A DNA stretch of 64,000 nucleotides, taken from Lithodes maja. Lineage: Eukaryota > Arthropoda > Malacostraca > Decapoda > Lithodidae. The notes under the pieces are model-generated. The model was given only the letters and a program-made list of their open reading frames with translations, was not told the DNA's origin and ran no database searches. Below, in pieces: positions 31,257 through 40,576 of the stretch. The translations under genes and the position numbers were made by a program. The stretch is from assembly GCA_037953745.1 (NCBI GenBank), contig JBAKBP010003208.1, positions 94,146 through 158,145 on the forward strand, written 5' to 3'. The first letter of the stretch is position 1. Each line of letters opens with the position of its first letter.

Positions 31257-31377
31257 GCCCCAGGCAGCGCACTCCCCAACAGTCTTCAATGAGAGCACCA
31301 ACGACGCACTCCTACCACCCTCACCCTCGCCGCGCCTCTACCCTGACCTCTACGCTCACCTATACCGCCTTTACACC

Positions 31378-31659
31378 ATGCCTGGACCCAGTCGAACACC
31401 AAACTCCAGGAAGTCACAGAGTCCACAGAAAATACAGAGGCAAGAAGACGACAACCGATTGGAAGACTTCTTTGGAGACGAGACCCAGATGAGTGAGGAG
31501 GAGAGCATGGAGATAATCCAGGACAGCCAGCCTCCACGCCAAACACCCCCCGCTGCCAAGCGGCAAGCACCGCCACCAGCCCTGATAGGTGTCTGTGCAA
31601 AGACACCACCGTCAGACCCCGAACCAGTGGCACCCACATCGCAGTACAGGAACTTGTAG
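31378..31659 (+). pseudogene. Harbinger accessory protein, N-terminal fragment
   Basis: The frame encodes 93 residues from an ATG downstream of a TATA box. The first 70 or so are polar, with an acidic patch (SEEESMEII) and a Pro/Gln-rich stretch. No domain is recognisable. PIF/Harbinger elements normally carry a second gene, often with a Myb/SANT- or MADF-like DNA-binding domain, and this looks like the start of such a gene. The last codons (from about residue 72) are antisense transposase sequence, so the deletion removed the rest. Confidence 0.5.
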
Positions 31660-32345
31660 TCAGCATCCACAACTGCCATAAGCACAATAGAGTGGAATCC
31701 CTTGTAGTTATAGTAAAGGGACCCAGCATTGGCAGGGCAGCGAATGGCTATGTGCTTACCATCAATAGCACCAACGGCGTGTGGAAACTGCCAGCGTTCT
31801 TCGAAGAGGTCAGCACATTTCTTCCAATCTTCGGGGGTCTTGGGGCATGGCAGAATGAGAGGGTGGTATTCTTGGTAGATGGCCTCACAGGTGTCAGGAA
31901 CCAGCAGTGAAATGGTGTTATGGGCGACGCGGAAATCATAGGAGAGTGTTTGATAGGAATCACCAGTCGCCAGGTAGCGCAGGGTAATGGCGAGACGAAG
32001 GGCAGGGCTCAGGGATTTCCGCCAGAAGGTGTCCTGTCTCTCTATCCTGGGTGTTATCTTCTCCACCATTTCCCAGAACATGTCCACGTCCAACCTGGTG
32101 AAGTTTCTGAAGCTGCGGTGGTCTTCGCGCATGAACTCATGCATGATATTCTCGTAGTGGCCATACATTGGCCGCCGCAGGAGCCAGTTCCGCGTCCACA
32201 CTGACCTCCTCTTCCTCCTTCGTTGTTTAATGGCTATTTTCAGAGCCAACAGATCAACCTGGAGAGTTAAATCCATGGACATGGTCGCCAGGTATATGTC
32301 TATATTTTGGCGCTGGGAGGGTGTAATGAATACGTGCGCATCCAT
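31599..32345 (-). pseudogene. PIF/Harbinger nuclease (HARBI1-like), truncated after the second catalytic Asp
   Basis: The open frame extends to 32453, but a TATA box lies inside it at about 32430-32438, so I take the ATG at 32345 (MDAHVF) as start. The protein shows the helix-turn-helix-like segment typical of the family (LRYLATGDSYQTL), then the DDE nuclease. The first Asp is in AIDGKH (about 121 residues in), and the second is in VVDADYKF, followed by GSGSDGGVF. Beyond that the frame runs into antisense of the opposite gene, so the third catalytic residue and the C terminus are missing. It is therefore catalytically dead. Confidence 0.85.
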
Positions 32346-32427
32346 GTTGTGTGGTAGAGTGTCACCGTAGCTGTTGACGTAACGGTGGAGTCGACTGTAA
32401 TGATGTTCAGCCCTGCTAGACCGCCCC

Positions 32428-32440
32428 TTTTTATACATCC
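32428..32440 (-). promoter_or_regulatory. TATA box for the Harbinger nuclease gene
   Basis: On the minus strand TGTATAAAAAGGGGCGG is a strong TATA element. It sits about 90 bases upstream of the ATG at 32345 and decides against the further-upstream start codons. Confidence 0.6.
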
Positions 32441-32863
32441 GCTGGCCACACAACTTGTGTGTGTCGGCTTTATGCGGGTGTATGCGGTTCGACTCTGAAG
32501 TCCATCGGCTGTATTCTGGAGTCGATCGGCTGAAGTCTTATAGATGCGGGTGAAGTCGGCATGTAAAAATGACCGTTATTTTTTTTTTCGGTTCGAGTCT
32601 CAAGACTTCTCCGGAGTCAAGACGACAACGTCGGCTGTATGCGGCTGTAGTCTGGTGAAGTCCGTTGGATGCGGCATACCGAGCCAACTCCAAAAGTCGG
32701 GGGACAAAAACGCTACTCTGCTGTATTCGGCGCCCGAGTCCTGTATGTGTGAAGGGGGCATAACGGCCTTATTGGGCTATCCTTAGTTGGAATTATGCAA
32801 GGCTGGTACATGTCATATTTGTAATATACTATGTGGTACCAACTCTGTAAATTGCTAACTGAA

Positions 32864-32867
32864 TAAA

Positions 32868-32915
<48 letters not shown>
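32864..32915 (+). repeat. (ATT)n tail of LINE B
   Basis: The LINE 3' end CTGAATAAAT is followed by about 15 ATT units, as in copies A and C. The PPP1R15-like frame begins immediately after. Confidence 0.85.
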
Positions 32916-32916
<1 letters not shown>

Positions 32917-32919
32917 TTT

Positions 32920-33615
32920 ATTAAATCTAATAAATGGTATATATGTAACATATTTAAAACCAATCGAAAAATTGATTTAAATGAAGACCAATGGGTGGCG
33001 AGGGATGGCCAACTTGAGTATCAGTTGGACCAAGGGGTACCTTTGACGCTTTCAAAGGGCTTCTCTAAAATTCAATTTAAATTAAAAAGGGGCCGCAAAA
33101 CACTACAAAAGTATATTGTTGACATAACGGCCGAGCAGTCCCAGGGATCTTTTGTTAATTATACCTTACTGATAAATACATCTGTTAATACTATTGTGGA
33201 GGTTCCTGGTGAACTACCTGTTGAACCAGAGGAGGTGCTTGGTGAACTTTCTGTTGAACCAGAGGAGGTTCTTGGTAAGAGTGAAAGCTGCAGTGGTGAT
33301 GCTGGCGAAAGTAACAGTTCGGAGGGTGACTGTGAATCGGACACATCAGAGGACGATTATCTGTTGAAAGTGAATGCAAAATGGGAAGAGGAAGTTGAAA
33401 AGGATGTGGTCGGTAAGCAGGAAACGAGGGTCCGGTTTGGTCGTGTAGAGGTTCGTCCAATGGTGACCTGGCAGTTTGCACACCGGGCAGCCAGAAAAGA
33501 TCCACGGCAGAAGTTTTCTTGTCGTAGAAAGCGATTCTCTCGCCGCATAGCTAGGCTAGAGCACAAACTATCTTGGGTGCTCAGTCCCAAGCACAGAGAT
33601 AATGTATATAAATGA
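32920..33615 (+). CDS. PPP1R15/GADD34-like protein, C-terminal part
   Basis: The frame is open from the edge of LINE B to a TGA at 33613-33615 and has no ATG near its start, so it is a terminal exon or a gene cut by the LINE. Counting from the GTG at 32995: a region of unknown fold (1-65), two copies of a PGELPVEPEEVLG-like repeat (about 70-94), an acidic Ser-rich stretch (96-121), then a basic tail. The tail has RVRF (145-148), a PP1-binding RVxF motif. After it come W159, AARKDP and RKRFSRRI, in the order seen in the conserved PPP1R15 C terminus. That family brings protein phosphatase 1 to eIF2-alpha and reverses the integrated stress response. The call rests on remembered family features, not on a search. 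Confidence 0.55.
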   Translation: MKSNKWYICNIFKTNRKIDLNEDQWVARDGQLEYQLDQGVPLTLSKGFSKIQFKLKRGRKTLQKYIVDITAEQSQGSFVNYTLLINTSVNTIVEVPGELPVEPEEVLGELSVEPEEVLGKSESCSGDAGESNSSEGDCESDTSEDDYLLKVNAKWEEEVEKDVVGKQETRVRFGRVEVRPMVTWQFAHRAARKDPRQKFSCRRKRFSRRIARLEHKLSWVLSPKHRDNVYK

Positions 33616-33875
33616 TGCGTTTTCACTGCTTACCCCATTGGTGGGATTATTTGATTTATCTTGTATATATTCTTATATTGTATGTTTTCTTTTACTTTAT
33701 TTATACTTTGAAATGGTATTTAGGTTAATATGGACACTTTAATTACTCTTTTCATACCAAAATGATTATTTCCCAATAAGGTTGCTTACGCTATGAAGAC
33801 TATGTTCTATTATAACATAAATTATACACAAAGTAGATCCTTCAGTCGTTTAACCCCTTCTCTACCGGTGATGTC
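33616..33875 (+). other. AT-rich 3' flank of the PPP1R15-like frame
   Basis: AT-rich sequence suitable for a 3' UTR, with no clear AATAAA near the stop. No other gene seen. Confidence 0.4.
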
Positions 33876-33876
33876 T

Positions 33877-34435
33877 TCAGTATTATATTATAGCTATATT
33901 TAGACTATTATATTATAGCTATATTTAGACTATTATATTATAGCTATATTTAGACTATTATATTATAGCTATATTTAGACTATTATATTATAGCTATATT
34001 TAGACTATTATATTATAGCTATATTTAGACTATTATATTATAGCTATATTTAGACTATTATATTATAGCTATATTTAGACTATTATATTATAGCTATATT
34101 TAGACTATTATATTATAGCTATATTTAGACTATTATATTATAGCTATATTTAGACTATTATATTATAGCTATATTTAGACTATTATATTATAGCTATATT
34201 TAGACTATTATATTATAGCTATATTTAGACTATTATATTATAGCTATATTTAGACTATTATATTATAGCTATATTTAGACTTATATTATAGCTATATTTA
34301 GACTATTATATTATAGCTATATTTAGACTATTATATTATAGCTATATTTAGACTATTATATTATAGCTATATTTAGACTATTATATTATAGCTATATTTA
34401 GACTATTATATTATAGCTATATTTAGACTATTATG
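33877..34435. repeat. 25-bp AT-rich tandem repeat, about 22 units
   Basis: The unit TATTATAGCTATATTTAGAC plus TATTA repeats almost without variation. One unit near 34280 is shortened. The homogeneity points to recent expansion. Confidence 0.95.
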
Positions 34436-34643
34436 TACAGTTTAAAAAGAATCTGTGGCAGTGAAAAGGGCTAAGTGAGATAGCTGAAAGCCTGTTATTT
34501 GTTGGAGGCCCTTTTTAAACTGAAACTAATCGTAAAATAGTAGTCAGAATAAAGATATAATTAAGGATGGCACTGGTACTGAACGGATTAATGCAGGGTA
34601 ACAAACGTAACCCGAGTCATTACTTTGTGTCTTTATTAACTGT

Positions 34644-34716
34644 CTTGATGGTGTAATGGTTTGAGTGTTTAAGATCAGTATGTGGTAACCCAGGTTCGAA
34701 TCCCGGTAGGATCACA
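34644..34716 (+). tRNA. tRNA-like sequence (pseudo-tRNA or SINE head)
   Basis: The A-box-like TGGTGTAATGG and a perfect B box GGTTCGAATCC are correctly spaced. The T arm forms four of five pairs around a TTCGAAT loop. The acceptor stem pairs poorly and I cannot assign an anticodon, so a working tRNA gene is unlikely. Confidence 0.35.
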
Positions 34717-34822
34717 TGCTTTCATTAATTTCATTGAGAGGTGTTTGGTGTTGGGAGTCAATACATGATATTATCAGCTCACAGGTCCTTACTAAGATGG
34801 ATGACAATATGGTATTATTTAA

Positions 34823-35049
34823 GGGGAGATGGGTTTATTTTTGTTCTGTTATTGATTTCAGCTACATTTGGATGATTTTATGTAGCTTATGAAGGATATA
34901 TATATAGTAGCTAAAAGGATTAAATGAGATAGTCTGTAGCTTTTTAATTGGTAGACTGTTTTCCTAAGCTGAATAAAATGCCTAAAAGCAGCCAAAATAT
35001 AGTCAAAAGAACTTCGCCAGTACAAAAGGGGTTAAGTGAAAATCTCCCC
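34823..35049. mobile_element. 227-bp TTAA MITE with GGGGAGAT ends
   Basis: TTAA flanks both sides (34819-34822 and 35050-35053), and the ends are perfect 8-bp inverted repeats (GGGGAGAT / ATCTCCCC). The same ends occur in the two MITEs at 42886-43723, but the interior differs. Confidence 0.7.
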
Positions 35050-35159
35050 TTAAGCTCCTCAACAATAAGTGAGGTTATCTTGTCATCTTATATTATACTA
35101 TTAGTTGGTTCTCCTGTAGTCTGTGCACTATAAGTCAAAAAAATCAATCAATCTTTCCC

Positions 35160-36330
35160 TCATTCTATGGCTGAAACTGCTTTAAACTTTGTGTGTCCAG
35201 GCAGTTTGACCCCAACGTCAATTGAATTCGGCTCTCTCACTCTTTTGGCTTTGGGGTAGACACTATTTACAGGCAACCTGCCTTTTTTCTCCTTCATACA
35301 CATTGACAAATAATATAGCCCATACTTTGTGAACCCTAACCTGTTACTCAAAAAGGGCTAGAGTGATCAAGCTAATATTTCAACAATGTTTTTGTTTTAT
35401 GTTAGTGAGGGAAACAAAAGGCAGAATTGCCTGTAGCGAGTGCCTCCCCCAGAGTTGGAAGAGTGACTGTGTCAAAATCAAGGGATGTTCGAACCAAAAT
35501 GCCTGGACACACGGAGTTTGAAGCAATTTAAGTCATAGGAAGAGAGAAAGACTGTTTTGGGAGAGAGCTCCAGAGTTCAGTTGTTGAATAGAAGAAAGAC
35601 AGAGTAATGTTTAACTCTTGGGTTGGAGAGTTGCACAGAGTAGGGATGGGATTGTGTTGCAAGACGGGTACCATGTACCCTGCGTAGAGGAGGTGGTATA
35701 CACTGGGAGAGCTCTTAGGAGCACTGATTATTGTAGTACCGATAGAATAGCAAGAGAGATGCAACATTGTGGCGAAGAGAGAGAGATTGCAGAGAGTTGG
35801 TGAGTGGACTGGAGTTAATGATACAAAAGGCCTTTCTTTCTACTTTTTTCTAGGAGTGCTGTGTGAGAGGAGCCACCCCACACATGTAAACAATACTCAA
35901 TACAAAGACGAACTGTGCCCCTGAACAGAGCAAGAAGCTGTGCAGAGGTAAAGAACCTCTTGAGGCAGTTGAGCACACCCAGCTTCTGGGAGGGTGCCTT
36001 AGACAGACTGGAAATATGGTCCTTCCAAGTGAGAGCAGGCGAAAAAGAGACACCAAGAATATTGAGAGAAGATGAAGGATTGATTTTTGTCTTGTTGAAG
36101 TATAAGGGATAGTCCTTTGGGAGTTCCGGACGGGTAGTAAGATGGAAAAATTGGGTTTTGGAAGCATTAAAGGCAACAACGTTTTCTCGGCCCCAATTGA
36201 AAATAGTAGTTAGATCAGAAGATAAGTGTTGTATGGCTTCATTCCGTTTGTTTTTAAGGGATTGCTGGCTGGGGCATTCTGGAAAACTAATTGAGTTGGG
36301 GACAGTCAACCAGGGAATAGGTGTAGGAAT
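35160..36330 (-). pseudogene. non-LTR retrotransposon fragment, C-terminal RT region
   Basis: The minus frame at 35815-36309 shows a post-catalytic LINE RT segment (NVVAFNASKTQ, SLNILGVSFSP, LTWKDHI, EYCLHVWGG). A second frame at 35528-35767 continues it (STTELWSSLPKQSF). The catalytic YxDD part is missing and frames change, so it is a relic. The clade is not resolved and it is unlike the LINE A family. The last part of its C-terminal motif recurs inverted on the plus strand near 35165-35210. Confidence 0.7.
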
Positions 36331-36789
36331 TTACAGCCCATTTGCTCTAGCCCTTTTTTAGTCCCAATGCCTGGCCTACTTATAGTGGATGGATTCGGTA
36401 GCATTTCTGATCATATATAAACTATTGAGAGTGTTAATTATCACTTTATATTCCAGACTGACCACCTCTTTTATTGCAGGTTGTTTGGGAGTGCTGTTTT
36501 TGGAGGGGATAAGACAATGGAATGCAAAGGAAAACAAGCAACAACATAACCTAATGATCCTTACTCGGCTGCATGTAAATGAAGATAATTCACCTTGGCC
36601 ATCAACTGGAGGTGTGTCGTTCATTTAGCCTCGAACATACGCTACCCATTATGCTGGTAGGGTGGGTATTGTATTAACATTTGTATTCATAAATTATTAT
36701 CAGCTGTTTTTGTGGAGGATACTACAAAGGAATACAAAGGAAGACAAACAACAGACCTAATGATCCATGCTAGGTTACAGACCGTTCTG
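36331..36789. other. AT-rich stretch, two similar ~100-bp segments, no gene
   Basis: Two diverged copies of a segment containing GGATAAGACAATGGAATGC (or TACTACAAAGGAATAC), then AACAACA and CTAATGATCC, lie near 36500 and 36720. They suggest a decayed tandem duplication. Nothing else is recognised. Confidence 0.4.
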
Positions 36790-38470
36790 TCCACAGAGAA
36801 TGGTTACAATCTCGCATCCTAAATGGCGGCTTTCCAGACGACCCTGTCAAGGGCTGCCTCTGTTACCAAGTTCTTTATTTTTAGATCAGACCGAAGTACC
36901 TGATCCCATGTCATTCTAGGTCTACCCCTACGCGCAGCTCCCCCCAAGTTCACAGTCCGGCATTTCTTCACCCAGCACTGATCATCCATTCTCTCAGTGT
37001 CCTAACCAACTAAGTCAGCTTGTGCGCATGTCTTTACTGACACCTCTAGTGCCCAGACAGCTTAATTCCTATTTCCATACCCCATCCCTGAAGTTAACCC
37101 TACATATCCATCTCACCATTCTCTTCTCATTCTGTTTCATTCTATTGATATCCTCCGCTTTAACCAGCTACGTCTCTGAGGCATAGGTCACCGCACTCCT
37201 AGCACACAAGGTATACACCTTCCCTTTAACCCTTAACTGTCGGCGCACAACTTATGTTGTGTGAAATAAATATGGACTATGTGGCGGTTCACAACTCGCT
37301 ATGACAGGTCCCCACGACCACCATGGACATACTGAACTGTATTCTACTTTCCCCCTCCTTTCTCACTCGCTACACAGGGAATTATGTAAGGAAATTACCT
37401 TATTTCTGGGTTTTTGCACTCGTGTTGCACGATCGTTGCAAGAGAACCAGCTGTCGTACAAGGATGGCTCGGGTGTCATTGGAAAGCTCTGTTTACGCCC
37501 TTTCAGGGATAGATACTTGTTTTATGCACTGGGTCGTATTTAGGCATGAAAATGATCATGTAAACAACCCTATTTAGGGTAAAAAAAAAACCCGCTGGGC
37601 GCTACAGTCAAATAGACCACCTAGCCCGCTAAATAAGGGTTAAGGTGAAGTGGGAGCCCTCTCATGGTCAGGAGTGGCAACAGCTCTCTAAACTTCCCCC
37701 CGCCACTTCTGACTTTAGCAATGGAGCCAGCTTCAGCGCTACCTCCGGCAGAAACCGTATCACCCAAATAGCAGAATATATTCACACACTCCAGCGTTAC
37801 ACTGTCGAAATCAACACTAACAGGCAGGTCATTAAACACAAGATCTCTCTTGTACACTGCACATTCAAATTTTATGGTTCTTGTCAAAGGTCCTCTAACT
37901 CTACTACATCTCTTGTATACCAAGTCACTACAGACGCAACATTGAATTGAGTTACTTCCCACAACCTTCCCACATACTGCACATGGATAGTCGCTGCTTC
38001 TTTCCATAGTTCCGTACCCTATTCCACTGATCATTAACTTTGTTTTATCTATGTTAACTCTTAGACCCTTGTTTGCCATAGCCTCCCATCTTTTGAACTT
38101 TGCCTCTGCTTCCTGCACACTATCTGCAATAAGAACTAGATCATCTGCATATAACATCTCCCATGGGAGTCCTGTCCTAAAGTCCCTTGACAGAGCCTCC
38201 AGGACCAAAACAAACAGTAATTGGCTCAGCATTGAACCTTGGTGAACTCCAACTTTCACTGGGAACTCTTTTATCAGGACCCCATTCACTCTAACTGCTG
38301 CCTGTGACCCCTCATACATTTTCATTAACACTCGCACTAGCCACTCTTCTATTCTGAGTTTTCTCATAGCCCACTGTATTTCTTCCCTTGGCACCCGACC
38401 AAAGGCCTTTTCTAGATCTACAAAAACTAGGTATAACTCCGTTTTTCTCTAAGTACCTCACCTGCATTTA
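36790..38470 (-). pseudogene. RTE-like LINE fragment, interrupted by a TTAA MITE
   Basis: The minus strand encodes RT blocks in order: VPREEIQWAMRKL, a GVHQGSMLSQLLF fingers-palm motif and LYADDLVLIAD, then a CxxC-type zinc-finger-like segment (CAVCGKVV, CCVCSDLVYKRC) and the LGDTVSAGGS region. On the far side of the MITE the C-terminal part continues at 36790-37225 in more than one frame. The motif style fits the RTE clade. The 5' half is missing and frames are broken. Confidence 0.75.
37230..37639. mobile_element. 410-bp TTAA MITE in the RTE-like LINE
   Basis: TTAA flanks both sides (37226-37229 and 37640-37643). Ends CCCTTAACTG and CCCTTATTTA (inverted) share only CCCTTA. LINE coding sequence is continuous when the insert and one TTAA are ignored. 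A subterminal CACAACTTATGTTGTG dyad lies next to the left end. A similar CCCTTATTGGCGGC end with a CGACTTAAGTCG dyad is seen at 63926-63955. Confidence 0.75.
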
Positions 38471-39799
38471 CCTAAGAATGAAGATAGCATCAGTTGTGCC
38501 ATGTCCCAGCATAAATCCAACCTGCATGTAGCTGAGTAGGAAAAGGTTTTTATACCATACCGGAAAGAGGAGTTTTGGAGCTCCGATCTTACTTTCAACC
38601 ATCTTAACAATTATACCAACACACCTAAACTTTGTTAGATGCTGAAATAGCCAGTGGTGAGCACAGCTAACCGATAAGTTAGCCTAGATAACTGCTAATC
38701 AGCTAACTTAAAACATTAGCTTCGATAACGCTAAATCGCTAAATTGCTGAACAAATTAGTGGAAGCTAACGATAACAGTTAACAGCTAACTTTTATCATA
38801 TGAATTTAGCATTGGTTTGATTTGTTCCCTCTAAAACCCTTAAGCACAGACCTAGAAAGACAAAACTATAATATGCTGTAGGTTGTAGTTGTAGCTTACT
38901 GCTTAGACACAGCTTTCCAAAACATAGGCTAAAAGAATCATAGAATGGCAAGATCAGATGATTAATGAATGTGCATGTGCATCCTGTTGTACATAAATAA
39001 TGATATGAACAAATTAAATAAGCATTAGCTTACAATCAAATTTATTTGCATACATTAATACAAGACTGTTCAGAATTACTACTGTATCACAATATTTACG
39101 GACACTTAATCGAAATTAAGCTCAATATATTAGCGACTAGCTAAAATTAAAATGATTCTCTTGTGAGTTATGTACAAGAGTGTCAGTATATGACTTATTA
39201 CTCATGAGCTATGTAACGACACTTCTGTCGAATAGAAAACATAGTTATTGAGTTAGAAAACTTAGATAGACATAGACAGTAGAACAAAATCAATAAGCTT
39301 AACCCCTTCAGCACCATGATGCCCGCTTACCTCTGAATTTAAATTGAGTAATCTAAGTTAGGTTAGGTTGATCTAGATTAAAAAAAATGGAATTGGCTTT
39401 CTTTTGAGTTTTGACACACTGGTTAGCTTAGTTGGTTAGGTTGAATTTCAGTTTGTCATTTAATTTTATGTTTGTTACTGCTTTTACCCCTCAGTTTCCT
39501 TCACCCTTAGAGCCCTGTCTATCAGTGCCATATTTTAAAATCGAAAAATAATGGGTAAATATGCAATTCCGATTATTCCGCTAATAATCACAAATCAGAA
39601 CACCCTAAACAAATTCAACATTTATGAAGAAATAGGAATATAATCTCATAAACTTTATATCGACTTGTTAATCTTGGTTATTTAATCTGGATAGGTTAGA
39701 TTAATGTAGTTTTGGCAAGGTTAAGATAGGTTAATCTGGTTAGGTTACGTTAATCTAGGTTAGGTTGGGTTCATATATTTAGGATAGCCTACAACATTT
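38471..39799. other. AT-rich region, no gene; repetitive GCTAAC/GTTAGC segment
   Basis: Near 38660-38800 short TTAGC / GCTAA words recur in both orientations, following GCCAGTGGTGAGCAC. This may be the end of an uncharacterised DNA transposon. The rest is AT-rich with scattered TAGGTTAGGTT. No coding or RNA feature seen. Confidence 0.4.
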
Positions 39800-40190
39800 T
39801 AATATAAATATAATAAAAATAATAAACCTATATGAATAAATAATATAAATATAATAAATATAATAAGCCTATATGAATAAATAATATAAATATAATAAAA
39901 ATAATAAGCCTATATGAATAAATAATATAAATATAATAAAAATAATAAGCCTATATGAATAAATAATATAAATATAATAAAAATAATAAGCCTATATGAA
40001 TAAATAATATAAATATAATAAAAATAATAAGCCTATATGAATAAATAATATAAATATAATAAAAATAATAAGCCTATATGAATAAATAATATAAATATAA
40101 TAAAAATAATAAGCCTATATGAATAAATAATATAAATATAATAAAAATAATAAGCCTATATGAATAAATAATATAAATATAATAAAAAAT
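39800..40190. repeat. 41-bp AT-rich tandem repeat, about 9 units
   Basis: The marker AAGCCTATATGAATAAATAA recurs at intervals of exactly 41 bp (for example 39867, 39908, 39949, 39990). Units are almost identical. Confidence 0.95.
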
Positions 40191-40576
40191 ACCTTAGTGG
40201 TTAAGTGGCTAGTTCACCAGCCAGTAGTCATAACAATACAAAATATTCCAAAGTAATAGAAGGCTATTCAAAACATCTCTCAGTAGTACTCTACTATCGG
40301 TCAATCGCCCTGCAAAATACAATACACACACACACGCAAATATAAGTATATAACAATAAAATATATAAAAACAAATATAAACCCAAATAGATGCCTCAAC
40401 AATCTATGGTAACATTTTGAAAATGTAAATGTAATTTTTCTGTAGCGAATTTCTCAAGTCGGCGCTAGGCTCACAACACTTAATAAAACCTAAAATAGTC
40501 GTACAAGTCAATCAAGAATCACGTCTAGAGTTATGAAAGTAAAAGTCGTCACTCGTCAGTCAATGACTCAATAATA

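Larger units (their letters stand above)
30534..32760. mobile_element. PIF/Harbinger DNA transposon, internally deleted
   Basis: The element starts TGCCCCTTTCACACATACAG and ends with the near-exact reverse complement; the inverted ends match over more than 40 bp with a few differences. The insertion duplicated TAA (30531-30533 and 32761-32763), the usual three-base PIF/Harbinger target. LINE 3' UTR sequence is continuous on either side. It holds a truncated nuclease gene (-) and the 5' end of a second gene (+), joined tail to tail at a deletion near 31595. Inside, many short CGGCTGTAGTC / CAACCGCATAC-type motifs recur in both orientations. Confidence 0.9.
17590..32915 (+). mobile_element. LINE B: decayed LINE A-family copy hosting several nested insertions
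   Basis: LINE sequence is found in order at 17590-17642, 17852-19312, 28159-30016, 30431-30533 and 32761-32915, where it ends in an (ATT)n tail. The intervening segments are a SINE, a MITE that itself contains a DIRS element, an (AAC)n-tailed retroposon and a Harbinger element. Each junction has a short direct repeat (GATGTA, TTAA, CCCCTAGAAAT, TAA) and matches uninterrupted sequence in LINE A. The coding part carries many single-base indels and stops, so it is inactive. Confidence 0.85.

Noticed and set aside
33877..34435. CRISPR-like array from the 25-bp repeats
   Set aside because: The units are contiguous with no spacers, in an evidently eukaryotic sequence. It is a plain satellite.
35163..35530. 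MITE with TGTGTGTCCAGGCA inverted ends
   Set aside because: The matching segments are better explained as two inverted copies of the C-terminal tail of the LINE fragment. No convincing target duplication was found.
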